Shown here one piece after another: positions 17,365-26,014 of a stretch of 64,000 nucleotides of DNA. Made by a program: the position numbers and the translations under genes. Under the pieces are notes generated by a model. That model was not told the DNA's origin. It ran no database searches and saw nothing but the letters and a program-made list of their open reading frames with translations. The DNA is from Chitinophagales bacterium (GTDB lineage: Bacteria > Bacteroidota > Bacteroidia > Chitinophagales > UBA10324), in the NCBI GenBank assembly GCA_013816805.1, contig JACDDS010000010.1, positions 1 through 64,000 of the forward strand, given 5' to 3'. The number at the start of each line of letters is the position of its first letter. Position 1 is the first letter of the stretch.

Positions 17365-17808
17365 TTAATTGGACCAGGGGGCTTGTCCTTCAATTGTTAA
17401 TCCCATAGAGCGTGCTGTTCCCGCCACCATTTTCATTGCACTTTCAATTTCAAAACAATTCAGGTCACTCATTTTCTCTTCAGCAATTTTTTTCACCTGT
17501 TCCCAATTCACGCTGCCTACCTTATTTCTGTTAGGAACGGAGCTGCCCTTATCCTTTTTGGATATTTCCAGTAATGAAACTGCAACCGGAGTTTGCTTAA
17601 TTATAAATTCAAAAGATTTATCCTTAAACACAGTAATGATAACAGGTAAAGTTTTTCCAATTTTATCCTGTGTTTGGGCATTGAACCGCTTACAGAATTC
17701 CATAATGTTTACCCCTTTAGCACCAAGTGCGGGTCCTATTGGTGGAGCAGGATTAGCTTGTCCACCCTTCACCTGAAGCTTAACGTAGGTTTCTATTTCC
17801 TTTGCCAT
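17365..17808 (-). CDS. rplK: 50S ribosomal protein L11
   Basis: A 147-residue L11, full length. The proline-rich N-domain reads [34 protein letters not shown] and the C-terminal RNA-binding domain ends [12 protein letters not shown]. It binds the 23S rRNA GTPase centre and stimulates the factor-dependent steps and RelA. It follows nusG by 67 bp. In most bacteria rplA, rplJ, rplL and rpoBC come next; here a terminator and a glucanase gene follow instead. Confidence 0.98.
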   Translation of the reverse strand: MAKEIETYVKLQVKGGQANPAPPIGPALGAKGVNIMEFCKRFNAQTQDKIGKTLPVIITVFKDKSFEFIIKQTPVAVSLLEISKKDKGSSVPNRNKVGSVNWEQVKKIAEEKMSDLNCFEIESAMKMVAGTARSMGLTIEGQAPWSN

Positions 17809-17875
17809 AGTATTGAGAATATTAATTTATGAATGATATTATAATTAAACCAATGTTCAAATATTGATTTTACCA

Positions 17876-18427
17876 TCATTGCTTTTCTACCTGAGCATAT
17901 GCCAGTTCAACCGGCGTTTTTCTACCAAAAATTTTGACAGTAACTTTTAATTTTTTCTTTTCTTCATTCACTTCCTCTACTAATCCTAAAAAGTCGTTAA
18001 AAGGACCATCTGTAATCTTGACGGTTTCTCCTATTAAGAAAGGTTCATTAATTGTCTCCCCTACTTCTGCCATTTCATCAACCTTACCAAGAATACGGTT
18101 CACCTCAGATTTGCGAAGAGGCTGCGGCTTTTGCCCTCCTAAAAAATTGATAACCCCGGAGATATTTTTAATTGCAGAAAACATGTCGCCATTCATTTTT
18201 GTCTCTTCTGCTTCTACTAATATATAGCCCGGATAGAATGTACGTTCCTTAATTACCTTTTTGCCATTCTTAATTTTATATATCTTTTCCATCGGAACCA
18301 GCACTTGTGTAATAACTTCGTTCCATCCACTGCGATTTACTTCATTTTCAATATATTCCTTAATCTTCCGCTCTTTGCCACTAATGACGCGCATCACAAA
18401 CCACTTCTTTTCATCGGTCATGATCAT
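17876..18427 (-). CDS. nusG: transcription antitermination factor NusG
   Basis: A 183-residue NusG. The N-terminal NGN domain reads KKWFVMRVISGKERKIKEYIE and FYPGYILVEAE. The C-terminal KOW domain reads FLIGETVKITDGPFNDFLGLVEEVN. It binds RNA polymerase to promote processivity and couples to S10 or Rho. A second ATG two codons inside (18421) may be the true start. It directly follows secE, separated by 6 bp, the classical order. Confidence 0.97.
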   Translation of the reverse strand: MIMTDEKKWFVMRVISGKERKIKEYIENEVNRSGWNEVITQVLVPMEKIYKIKNGKKVIKERTFYPGYILVEAEETKMNGDMFSAIKNISGVINFLGGQKPQPLRKSEVNRILGKVDEMAEVGETINEPFLIGETVKITDGPFNDFLGLVEEVNEEKKKLKVTVKIFGRKTPVELAYAQVEKQ

Positions 18428-18433
18428 AAATAT

Positions 18434-18628
18434 TTATTGGAATAAGTGATAGTAGGTGGACATTGCCAGGTCAGAAGCCTTATCCATACAAAATACAATG
18501 AGTGCAAGGATCATTGCAGCTACCGTTACAACGATAGTGCTGCTTTGTAAATCTTCCCATGATGGCCACGAAACTTTATTCATGAGCTCATTGTAGGTTT
18601 CATTAAAAAATAATTTTACTCTTTCCAT
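18434..18628 (-). CDS. secE: preprotein translocase subunit SecE
   Basis: A 64-residue SecE of the short single-span type. An amphipathic helix (FFNETYNELMNKVSWPSWEDLQ) precedes one transmembrane segment (TIVVTVAAMILALIVFCMDKA). It clamps the SecY channel in the inner membrane. The WPSWEDL motif is the usual SecE signature. It lies between tRNA-Trp and nusG. Confidence 0.95.
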   Translation of the reverse strand: MERVKLFFNETYNELMNKVSWPSWEDLQSSTIVVTVAAMILALIVFCMDKASDLAMSTYYHLFQ

Positions 18629-18687
18629 ATTGAAGTTAATTTCAATCCTATTTGATTAAAATGTCTAACCCATTTAATTTACAACAG

Positions 18688-18760
18688 CACGGGTGGAGAG
18701 ACTCGAACTCCCAGCCAACGGTTTTGGAGACCGCTACTCTACCAATTGAGCTACACCCGT
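18688..18760 (-). tRNA. tRNA-Trp (CCA)
   Basis: A 73-nt cloverleaf with acceptor ACGGGTG/CACCCGT, D arm GCTCAATTGGTAGAG, anticodon loop CTCCAAA with anticodon CCA, and T loop TTCGAGT. The CCA end is not encoded. It lies between tuf and secE. Confidence 0.97.
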
Positions 18761-18823
18761 GTATGGCCTGGAAAGAATCAGCAGCAATACTATATCTTTC
18801 CTTTGCTATCCGCTGAAATTTTG

Positions 18824-20011
18824 TTACTTGACAATTTCCGTTACCTGTCCTGCTCCTACAGTACGTCCGCCTTCACGAATAGCGAAGCGTAAACCCTTTT
18901 CCATTGCAACCGGCATGATCAGCTTCACGGTCATAGCAATATTATCGCCCGGCATTACCATTTCCACTCCATCGGGTAATTTTACTTCACCGGTCACGTC
19001 AGTTGTACGCAGATAAAACTGTGGTCGATAATTATTAAAAAAAGGTGTATGACGTCCTCCTTCTTCCTTAGATAAAACATACACTTCACATTTAAATTCA
19101 GTGTGAGGTGTAATAGAACCTGGCGCGCAAACTACCATACCACGGCGAATATCATCTTTTTCCACGCCACGAAGTAAAAGTCCTACGTTATCACCAGCTT
19201 CCCCTTCATCCAGAATTTTACGGAACATTTCAACTCCTGTTACCGTAGATTTTAAGGACTGATCCTGTAAGCCAATGATTTCTACTGCATCTCCCGTATG
19301 GATCATTCCTCTCTCAATACGGCCTGTGGCTACTGTTCCCCGGCCAGTTATGGAAAATACGTCTTCAACAGGCATGAGGAAAGGTTTATCCTTAGCCCGC
19401 ACCGGAACAGGAATTTCCTTATCAACAGCATCCATCAAATCCTGAACTGATTTCATGCCAGCAGGATCGTTATTTAAGGCTAACAAAGCAGATCCCCGAA
19501 TCACGGCTGCAGTATCTCCGTCAAATTGATAGAAACTTAATAATTCACGTATTTCCATTTCAACAAGGTCAAGCAATTCAGGATCATCAACCAAATCCAC
19601 CTTATTCATGAATACCACTACTTTAGGAACACCTACCTGTCGGGCAAGAAGAATATGTTCCCTTGTTTGAGGCATAGGACCATCTGTAGCAGCTACCACA
19701 AGTATGGCTCCGTCCATTTGTGCCGCGCCTGTTACCATATTCTTAATATAATCAGCATGGCCAGGGCAATCGACGTGAGCATAGTGACGCTTGATGGTTT
19801 GGTACTCTACGTGAGCTGTATTAATGGTAATACCTCTCTCCTTCTCCTCCGGAGCATTGTCAATAGAGTCGTATGATTTTACCTCTGCGAGGCCCTGTTT
19901 TGATAGTACATATGTGATGCCAGATGTCAAAGTAGTCTTACCGTGATCAACGTGACCAATAGTACCAATATTTACATGCGGTTTGGTACGTTCAAATTTT
20001 TCTTTAGCCAT
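18824..20011 (-). CDS. tuf: elongation factor Tu
   Basis: A 395-residue EF-Tu, which delivers aminoacyl-tRNA to the ribosome. G-domain motifs are all present: [10 protein letters not shown], the switch-I region [20 protein letters not shown] and NKVD. Domains 2 and 3 run to the closing [16 protein letters not shown]. It is flanked by tRNA genes on both sides, the widespread tRNA-tuf-tRNA arrangement. It is probably co-transcribed with the upstream tRNAs. Confidence 0.98.
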   Translation of the reverse strand: MAKEKFERTKPHVNIGTIGHVDHGKTTLTSGITYVLSKQGLAEVKSYDSIDNAPEEKERGITINTAHVEYQTIKRHYAHVDCPGHADYIKNMVTGAAQMDGAILVVAATDGPMPQTREHILLARQVGVPKVVVFMNKVDLVDDPELLDLVEMEIRELLSFYQFDGDTAAVIRGSALLALNNDPAGMKSVQDLMDAVDKEIPVPVRAKDKPFLMPVEDVFSITGRGTVATGRIERGMIHTGDAVEIIGLQDQSLKSTVTGVEMFRKILDEGEAGDNVGLLLRGVEKDDIRRGMVVCAPGSITPHTEFKCEVYVLSKEEGGRHTPFFNNYRPQFYLRTTDVTGEVKLPDGVEMVMPGDNIAMTVKLIMPVAMEKGLRFAIREGGRTVGAGQVTEIVK

Positions 20012-20148
20012 AGCTTGAATGATTAATAAAGTTAAAGTATGTTAAAACGATTATTTTAAAGTTAGAAAAGTAATAGTTACTGTTAATTATTAGATAAGAA
20101 TCACTAAAAATAATAATGGTGCCTTTATAGGGCGACAAAACTTAAATT

Positions 20149-20224
20149 TGGAGCCAATGACCAGGATCGAACTGGTGACCTCATCCTTACCAAGGATGTG
20201 CTCTACCAACTGAGCTACATCGGC
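20149..20224 (-). tRNA. tRNA-Thr (GGT)
   Basis: Cloverleaf with acceptor GCCGATG/CATTGGC and anticodon loop TTGGTAA carrying GGT. The 3' CCA is encoded (20149-20151). It is the tRNA nearest to tuf. Confidence 0.96.
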
Positions 20225-20266
20225 AATTGTAATGCTGCGACCACTGGAACTTTACCGAGACTACAG

Positions 20267-20339
20267 AGCGGGAGACGAGACTCGAACCCGCGACCCTCAG
20301 CTTGGAAGGCTGATGCTCTACCAACTGAGCTACTCCCGC
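20267..20339 (-). tRNA. tRNA-Gly (TCC)
   Basis: A 73-nt cloverleaf with acceptor GCGGGAG/CTCCCGC (extended by outer pairs), anticodon stem TCAGC/GCTGA and loop CTTCCAA with anticodon TCC. CCA is not encoded. Confidence 0.96.
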
Positions 20340-20375
20340 TTATAACCTTAAATCAAAGAACTTTTACTTCATGTT

Positions 20376-20461
20376 TGGTGGGGAGAGGAGGATTCGAACC
20401 TCCGAAGTCATAAGACAACAGATTTACAGTCTGCCCCGTTTGGCCACTCTGGAATCTCCCC
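20376..20461 (-). tRNA. tRNA-Tyr (GTA)
   Basis: A class II tRNA with a long variable arm, acceptor GGGGAGA/TCTCCCC and anticodon loop CTGTAAA carrying GTA. The 3' CCA is encoded (20376-20378). Confidence 0.96.
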
Positions 20462-20544
20462 TGAATTTTCAGTTTAAGTTTATAATCAACAGCAGTCTTT
20501 TAAATACCCCGTATTTGCTGACTGTCGATCATCATCTTAATCTG

Positions 20545-20618
20545 AGCCGATGGAGGGATTCGAACCCCCGACCCACTGATTACAAATCAGTAGCTCTGGC
20601 CAGCTGAGCTACATCGGC
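20545..20618 (-). tRNA. tRNA-Thr (TGT)
   Basis: A 74-nt cloverleaf with acceptor GCCGATG/CATCGGC, anticodon stem ACTGA/TCAGT and loop TTTGTAA with anticodon TGT. It is the first tRNA of the Thr-Tyr-Gly-Thr-tuf-Trp series. CCA is not encoded. Confidence 0.96.
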
Positions 20619-20708
20619 AAAACCAGAGAAATTGAACATAAAAAATGTATCAGGAAACAATTTCAGCTGTTCCATACAGCACACCACATCCCTTCCGAAA
20701 AAGGTGCG

Positions 20709-20716
20709 CAAATATA
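20709..20716 (-). promoter_or_regulatory. -7 box of the tRNA-tuf operon
   Basis: On the minus strand TATATTTG matches the Bacteroidota -7 consensus TAnnTTTG perfectly, about 90 bp before tRNA-Thr(TGT). The -33 element is weak (GTTACC about 19 bp upstream). It is the likely promoter for the tRNA-tuf-secE-nusG-rplK unit. Confidence 0.5.
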
Positions 20717-20824
20717 CATGAAAATACGAAACGAGGTAACCCTCTCTACTAATTCTCAACTTTCTGTTTATGTTTTGTTGAAGCACATTACCACTTATAT
20801 TTTATAGGCACGCAAGTAACTGTA

Positions 20825-21709
20825 TTATGCTTTGGGATGTGACTTTTTGTAGATAGCTTTTAGTTTTTCAATAGTATTATGCGTATAAACCTGTGTTGCA
20901 GCTAAACTTGAATGGCCAAGGAGTTCTTTAATAGCATTTAGTTCCGCGCCATTATTTAAAAGATGTGTCGCAAATGTATGCCGCAGCACGTGTGGACTTT
21001 TTTTGCTTACTGTTGTATTTGTTTTTAATAAAGTGCTTACTATGTAATAAACCTTTTTATCGCTCATTTTTTTACCATCATCAGAAACAATGAATGCTTC
21101 ATAATGCGATGCCTGGAAATGGTTATTACGCTCGGATAGGTAATGCTCAATATGTATTTTTAAAACTTCATTAAATGGAATTATACGCTCTTTGTTTCCT
21201 TTACCCAGCACCTTGATTTGCTTACTGTAAAGATCCAAAGATTCATCTCTAAGGTTAATTAATTCTGAGCGCCGGATTCCTGTCAAATAAAATAACTGGA
21301 GGATCATCTTATTACGCAGTCCTTTGAATCCTTCACCGAAAGTGCCATGCTGCCATAATGTTTCCATCTGGTTACTATTAATAAAAACCGGCAGTCGTTT
21401 ACCCACCTTGGGAGCGATCACCCTGGAAGTTGGGTCCTGTTCAATTCCTTTATTTTCCAGATGAAATTTGAAAAACGTTTTTAGGGTAGAAAGCTTCCGG
21501 TTAATGCTTCGCGGGCCGATCCCTTCTTCTATAAGATTTACAAGCCAGGAACGAATGTGCGTATGGGTTGCCTGAAAAGAATTTTCTAATTCATACGTTT
21601 GTCTGAGAAATTTGGAGAACTGAATAAGGTCGTTCTCATAGGCTATTATGGTGTGGTTGGAATAGCGCTTTTCGTACTTAAGGAATTGAATAAAATTGCG
21701 GATATCCAT
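20825..21709 (-). CDS. xerC: tyrosine recombinase XerC/XerD
   Basis: A 294-residue site-specific recombinase from MDIRNFIQFLKYEKRYSNHT; an ATG 24 bases upstream is possible but adds atypical residues. The SAM-like N-terminal DNA-binding domain is followed by the catalytic domain with Arg in GIRRSELINL, HVLRHTFATHLL (His-x-x-Arg), HSSLAATQ and Tyr in VYTH. Length and position beside rpsU are those of the Bacteroidota XerC, which resolves chromosome dimers at dif. The linkage xerC-tRNA-tuf argues against a phage integrase. Confidence 0.9.
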   Translation of the reverse strand: MDIRNFIQFLKYEKRYSNHTIIAYENDLIQFSKFLRQTYELENSFQATHTHIRSWLVNLIEEGIGPRSINRKLSTLKTFFKFHLENKGIEQDPTSRVIAPKVGKRLPVFINSNQMETLWQHGTFGEGFKGLRNKMILQLFYLTGIRRSELINLRDESLDLYSKQIKVLGKGNKERIIPFNEVLKIHIEHYLSERNNHFQASHYEAFIVSDDGKKMSDKKVYYIVSTLLKTNTTVSKKSPHVLRHTFATHLLNNGAELNAIKELLGHSSLAATQVYTHNTIEKLKAIYKKSHPKA

Positions 21710-21757
21710 TTTTTCCTTATCGTAAATAAGCATAGATCCGAAAAAGCAGGTAATATC

Positions 21758-21952
21758 TTAACCTTCGAGGCTGCGAATCATCTCATCACGGTATACCGCA
21801 CGAAGAACTTCGCCTCTACGACGTACGGAGGGTTTGACAAAAGATTGCCGCGCCCTTAATTGCTTAAGTGTACCAGCTTTTTCAAATTTCTTTTTGTACT
21901 TTTTTAAAGCTTTATCTAACGATTCGCTTTCGCGGGTGTCTATTATAAGCAT
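21758..21952 (-). CDS. rpsU: 30S ribosomal protein S21
   Basis: A 64-residue S21 from MLIIDTRESESLDKALKKYKKKFEKAG, with the Arg-rich RNA-binding C-half (RARQSFVKPSVRRRGEVLRAVYRDE). The upstream in-frame extension is rejected because it would include the promoter box. S21 sits at the platform of the small subunit near the anti-Shine-Dalgarno region. It is transcribed towards xerC. Confidence 0.95.
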   Translation of the reverse strand: MLIIDTRESESLDKALKKYKKKFEKAGTLKQLRARQSFVKPSVRRRGEVLRAVYRDEMIRSLEG

Positions 21953-21973
21953 ACCAGAATTAAATTTTTTTTG

Positions 21974-22003
21974 CAAAGATAAACAATGGAAAGTAAGGCA
22001 CAA
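21974..22003 (-). promoter_or_regulatory. promoter of rpsU-xerC
   Basis: On the minus strand TTG (22001-22003), a 19-bp spacer and TATCTTTG (21974-21981) give a perfect Bacteroidota -33/-7 promoter, 22 bp before the rpsU start codon. Confidence 0.7.
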
Positions 22004-22052
22004 TAACTAAATTACTGATGATGGATTTACTCTGCAGGAAGTACTATCAACA

Positions 22053-23240
22053 TTAATGAGATTCAGAATTTCTTGTTTCAGAATACACTTTTTGAATAGT
22101 GTTCACCATTTGCTCCCATGAGAATTTAGACTTTTCTTCAATAATATTTCTGCTAAACACCTGTTCTCTGCCTTGTTCATAAAAATCTATTATTGCTTTT
22201 GATATTTCTGAAGCATCCGGTTTTATTACGTAACCTACCTTCCCATCAGGCACTAATTCCGGCAAGCCCCCAACATTAGTTACAATCATTGGCTTATTGA
22301 ACTGATATGCAATTTGAGTAACACCGCTCTGGGTAGCGTGGCGGTACGGCTGAACTACCAAATCCACTGCAGAAAAGTAATTTTTAACCTCATTATCAGG
22401 AATAAAATTAGTTCTCAAAATTACATGCTGTTGTAAATGAAGCCGTTCAATTAAATCGAGGTAGTATTTTTCAGCTTCATAAAATTCACCTGCAACAATA
22501 AGTTTTACAGGTAACTTTCTGAGCCGTTCATTTGCCATTGCATGTAACAATAAGTCAAGTCCTTTATACCTGCGGATAAAACCAAAAAAAAGCAGATAGT
22601 TAAAGGTGGGCTGCAGTGACAAGTTGTTTTTGGCTGCTTCCTTATTGATCGCTTCACCAAAATTATCATAAAGCGGATGAGGATTAAAAACAGCTGGCTT
22701 TACATTAGTGAAATTTCTTAAATCCTTTAATACAGACTGTGACATTGCAATGAATCCATCAGAAGCCCGGATATAATAATTAGTCAATAGCTTATCGCCG
22801 GCTCGCTTTTCATGGGGGAGCACATTATCCAGAATAGTGATCACTTTCGTATGATGATTATTTTTTACAACACGGGCAATAGAACCAAAGCAGGGAGCCA
22901 TGAATGGCAACCAATACTTTATCAATAAAATATCCGGCCTTTTGTTTCGAATTTTAATCCCTGCAGATATCCAGTTTAAGGGATTAATGGAATTAACCTG
23001 TTGAGCAATTTTTATATCCAGTGGAGGAATTTCAGAAGAATACTGACTTTTTCCAGGAAATAAAAAAGAGGGATATTGAACAAGAAAGGTAAATATTTCG
23101 GTTTCATGGCCTAAAGCTTGAAATGCCCGGGCTAGGCGCTCGTTATAATTTGCCAATCCTCCCCTGAATGGATACGCAGTACCGAGGATCAGTATTTTTA
23201 GTTTTTGATTGAGTAGGGATGGTTGGTTTTGGTATGCCAT
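22053..23240 (-). CDS. GT4-family glycosyltransferase
   Basis: A 395-residue GT-B fold glycosyltransferase. The N-terminus reads LKILILGTAYPFRGGLANYNERLARAFQALGHE, with the acceptor-site Gly-rich loop. The C-terminal donor site has LLFFGFIRRYKGLDLLLHAM and the E-x7-E-like stretch VVQPYRHATQSGVTQIAYQFNKPMIVTNVGGLPELV. It probably transfers a sugar to a lipid-linked or cell-surface glycan; the substrate is unknown. Its ATG overlaps the stop of the GT2 gene by one base, so the two are translationally coupled. Confidence 0.85.
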   Translation of the reverse strand: MAYQNQPSLLNQKLKILILGTAYPFRGGLANYNERLARAFQALGHETEIFTFLVQYPSFLFPGKSQYSSEIPPLDIKIAQQVNSINPLNWISAGIKIRNKRPDILLIKYWLPFMAPCFGSIARVVKNNHHTKVITILDNVLPHEKRAGDKLLTNYYIRASDGFIAMSQSVLKDLRNFTNVKPAVFNPHPLYDNFGEAINKEAAKNNLSLQPTFNYLLFFGFIRRYKGLDLLLHAMANERLRKLPVKLIVAGEFYEAEKYYLDLIERLHLQQHVILRTNFIPDNEVKNYFSAVDLVVQPYRHATQSGVTQIAYQFNKPMIVTNVGGLPELVPDGKVGYVIKPDASEISKAIIDFYEQGREQVFSRNIIEEKSKFSWEQMVNTIQKVYSETRNSESH

Positions 23241-24175
23241 TAACCAATCCGCTTTTCAACCTGGTATGAGTTTCTATCATTTGAATTTCTTGAAATCATT
23301 TCTGCCAGAAATCCTGCTACAAATAATTGAACCCCTATGATCATTGCGACCAATCCTAAATAGAACAGTGGCCTATCCGTCATTTTATAGACCTTAAAGA
23401 AAAATTTAGAGAAGGCGAGATAGATGGATATTACAAACCCCATAAAGAAAGAGATAAGCCCCAGCGATCCGAATAAGTGCATTGGACGCTTTCCAAATCT
23501 TGAAACAAAACTGATAGAAAGCAAATCGAGAAAGCCGGTAATAAACCTCTCCCAGCCAAATTTTGTATTACCATATTTTCTAGGATAATGCTCTACTACT
23601 TTTTCAGAGATTCTGATGAAACCTGCCCACTTTGCAATCACAGGAATGTATCGATGCATTTCACCATACACTTCAATATTTTTTACTACTTCCCTTTTAT
23701 AGGCTTTCAAACCACAGTTGAAATCATGCAACTTAATTCCGCTGATGTTACTGGTTATCTGGTTAAATAATTTCGAAGGCCATCTTTTGCTAATAGGGTC
23801 ACGTCTTTTCTTTTTCCATCCGGAAATAAGATCGTAATTATCAACAGCAATTCTATTATACAGCTCGGGAATTTCATCCGGACTGTCCTGTAAATCTGCA
23901 TCCATAGTAATCACTACATCACCTTCTGCTACTTTAAAACCCTCGTTTAAGGCTGCGGATTTACCGTAATTCCTTCTGAATTTAATCCCCTTTATATTTA
24001 AATCTTCCGATACAAGCTTTTGAATAATATTCCACGAGCCATCCTTGCTACCATCGTCAATAAAAATGATTTCATAGGTCAGCCGATTGGCCTGCATTAC
24101 TTTTCGTATCCATAAGGCAAGCTCCTGCAAAGAGTCCTGCTCATTAAAAAGCGGAACTACAACAGAAATCTGCAT
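23240..24175 (-). CDS. GT2-family polyprenyl-phosphate glycosyltransferase (DPM1/GtrB-like)
   Basis: A 311-residue GT-A enzyme starting MQISVVVPLFNEQDSLQEL with nucleotide-sugar motifs IDDGSKDGSW and the metal-binding MDADLQDSPDEIP. Two C-terminal transmembrane helices (LFGSLGLISFFMGFVISIYL; FYLGLVAMIIGVQLFVAGFLAEM) place it in the DPM1/GtrB/ArnC type, which moves a sugar from NDP to undecaprenyl phosphate on the cytoplasmic face. It is clustered with a GT4 enzyme and DUF4199. Confidence 0.88.
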   Translation of the reverse strand: MQISVVVPLFNEQDSLQELALWIRKVMQANRLTYEIIFIDDGSKDGSWNIIQKLVSEDLNIKGIKFRRNYGKSAALNEGFKVAEGDVVITMDADLQDSPDEIPELYNRIAVDNYDLISGWKKKRRDPISKRWPSKLFNQITSNISGIKLHDFNCGLKAYKREVVKNIEVYGEMHRYIPVIAKWAGFIRISEKVVEHYPRKYGNTKFGWERFITGFLDLLSISFVSRFGKRPMHLFGSLGLISFFMGFVISIYLAFSKFFFKVYKMTDRPLFYLGLVAMIIGVQLFVAGFLAEMISRNSNDRNSYQVEKRIG

Positions 24176-24193
24176 GGATGAACGGTTAGGTGG

Positions 24194-24742
24194 TTATCCA
24201 TTTGTTACCACATCATCTTTGGGGGGTTCCATAAGGAATGGCCTGTTTTTCTTGATTATTGCGGATACAATTAAAGCTAATATGGTTCCGGCAATTAATA
24301 GTCCTGCAAAGCTCCAAACGGACATCCACACCGGCGTCATAAATTTTTTACTGATGTCCATAGCCATTTTAATTTGGTCTTCCGACATGCCTTTATCAAG
24401 CAATTTGCCTTCTGTCATTTTTTTTATCTGATCAATCATATCTGTGCCTATATATGAAATCATAATAAAGGATAGAACGGAAGCAGTGACAGCAGTGATC
24501 AATGAAAATAAAAATCCTGTTTTAAATGCTTCTCCAAAGGAAATAAAGCCGCCCTGTTCTTTTCGCATTTCAAGCATAGCCATTACCATGCCCAGCAAGA
24601 GCAGGATGTATGGAACCCAGCCAAGGGTGGGATTTAAATACGCTTTGGTCATATAAGTGATCATAGAAAAAACAAACATGGTAATTGCAGAAATAAGAGC
24701 CCATTTAAAAGCAGTACCAAAAGCAGATTTGTTCGATTGCAT
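24194..24742 (-). CDS. DUF4199 membrane protein
   Basis: A 182-residue integral membrane protein with about four hydrophobic segments (ALISAITMFVFSMITYM, WVPYILLLLGMVMAML, SLITAVTASVLSFIMI, SVWSFAGLLIAGTILALIVSAII). The central ISFGEAFKTGFLFSLI pattern is typical of the Bacteroidota family DUF4199. Function is unknown. It commonly sits, as here, between a dihydroorotase homologue and a GT2 gene; it abuts the former at base 24743. Confidence 0.8.
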   Translation of the reverse strand: MQSNKSAFGTAFKWALISAITMFVFSMITYMTKAYLNPTLGWVPYILLLLGMVMAMLEMRKEQGGFISFGEAFKTGFLFSLITAVTASVLSFIMISYIGTDMIDQIKKMTEGKLLDKGMSEDQIKMAMDISKKFMTPVWMSVWSFAGLLIAGTILALIVSAIIKKNRPFLMEPPKDDVVTNG

Positions 24743-26014
24743 TTATTGAATTTTTAAAAACTGACCATGGTTAAAAATAGCTACAGCTTTTCCTAAAAGC
24801 TGTTTCCCGATAAAAGGTGTGTTGAATGACTTGGATAAGTTGTTCTCACTGTTAAGGTTCCATTCAGAATTAATATCAAAGATAGTTAAATTAGCATGTG
24901 AATCCTTTCGTAGAACAGGAGATGGAAGGCCGAGAATATCACGCGGTACTGTGGAGATTTTACTTATAATATCTTTAATATCTAATAGGTCTTTTAAGGC
25001 CATATATGCCAGGGCAAAACATGTTTGCAGGTTTATAATGCCAGCAGTAGCATATTCATATTCCAATTTTTTTCTTTCCTCATTTTGTGGTTCATGTGCC
25101 GAGCAAATTACATCAATGGTGCCGTCCTTTAACCCTTCTTTTAATGCTGCAATATCTTCTAATGACCTTAGTGGAGGAAAGATTTTCATATTGCCATCAT
25201 ATTCATTTAAAAATGAATCATCCAGGATCAGGTGTATAGGATTTACACCTGCAGTTACGGGTATATTTTTCTTTTTTGCCTCCCGAATACGATTGACGGC
25301 TTCTTTAGTTGAGATACAACTAAAATGTAATCTTGAGCCGGTATACTCAGCAAGTTCAATATCACGTACTACCATTAAATCCTCAGCAAGGTGTGGTATA
25401 CCGCTCATACCGAGGTTCACACTCACAGCACCCTCATTCATCATACCTCCGGGAGCTATGGTCTCATCGTGAGGGAAGCTTATAATTACGCAACCGATCT
25501 TTTTTATATAAAGCAGCCCGCGCATCATGAGCCCTGCTACAGCAATCGGGTGCTGAGCATCGGAAAAGGCAACTGCTCCGGCTTTCGCCATATCATAAAT
25601 TTCCGCCAGTTCTTTTCCTTCACATTTTTTGGTTACTGCTCCAATCGGAAAAACATCAACAATATTTCCTCGCGATTTATTGAGGACATACTCCACCTGC
25701 GATTTTGAGTCAATTACCGGAAAGGTGTCCGGCAATACCGCTACTCCCGTAAAACCCCCTGCAGCAGCAGCCCTGGAACCGCTGGTCAGATCCTCTTTAT
25801 ATTCATACCCGGGATCACAAAAATGCGCATACATATCAAACCATCCTGGTGATACATAAAGATTTTCAGCATTAAAAGTTTCTGTATTTAAAGGAATATC
25901 AATGTGATCTTCAATAGAGAAAATTGAATCTTCAATTATTAAGATGTCTTTTATTTGAAGATGAAATTCAGAGCGGGGATCTACAATAGTGGCAGAACGT
26001 ATGAGCAAAGACAT
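24743..26014 (-). CDS. dihydroorotase-like amidohydrolase, probably inactive
   Basis: A 423-residue protein of the dihydroorotase family by overall pattern: GWFDMYAHFCDPGYEYKEDLTSGSRAAAAGGFTG, GVNPIHLILDD, and a C-terminal beta-sandwich. The zinc-binding HxH is replaced (YAH) and the catalytic Asp region, normally ATDHAPH, reads CSAHEPQ. Loss of a metal ligand and of the Asp suggests a non-catalytic paralogue like the PyrC'-type partners of aspartate transcarbamoylase, or a new amidohydrolase role. No other pyrimidine genes are nearby. It starts one base upstream of the stop of the BatA/VWA gene's reading unit, so the two are tightly linked. Confidence 0.82.
   Translation of the reverse strand: MSLLIRSATIVDPRSEFHLQIKDILIIEDSIFSIEDHIDIPLNTETFNAENLYVSPGWFDMYAHFCDPGYEYKEDLTSGSRAAAAGGFTGVAVLPDTFPVIDSKSQVEYVLNKSRGNIVDVFPIGAVTKKCEGKELAEIYDMAKAGAVAFSDAQHPIAVAGLMMRGLLYIKKIGCVIISFPHDETIAPGGMMNEGAVSVNLGMSGIPHLAEDLMVVRDIELAEYTGSRLHFSCISTKEAVNRIREAKKKNIPVTAGVNPIHLILDDSFLNEYDGNMKIFPPLRSLEDIAALKEGLKDGTIDVICSAHEPQNEERKKLEYEYATAGIINLQTCFALAYMALKDLLDIKDIISKISTVPRDILGLPSPVLRKDSHANLTIFDINSEWNLNSENNLSKSFNTPFIGKQLLGKAVAIFNHGQFLKIQ

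Noticed and set aside
20825-21709. The tyrosine recombinase as a phage or island integrase at the tRNA cluster
   Set aside because: Its length, motifs and placement next to rpsU and the tRNA-tuf block are those of housekeeping XerC; no attachment-site repeats or phage genes are seen around it.
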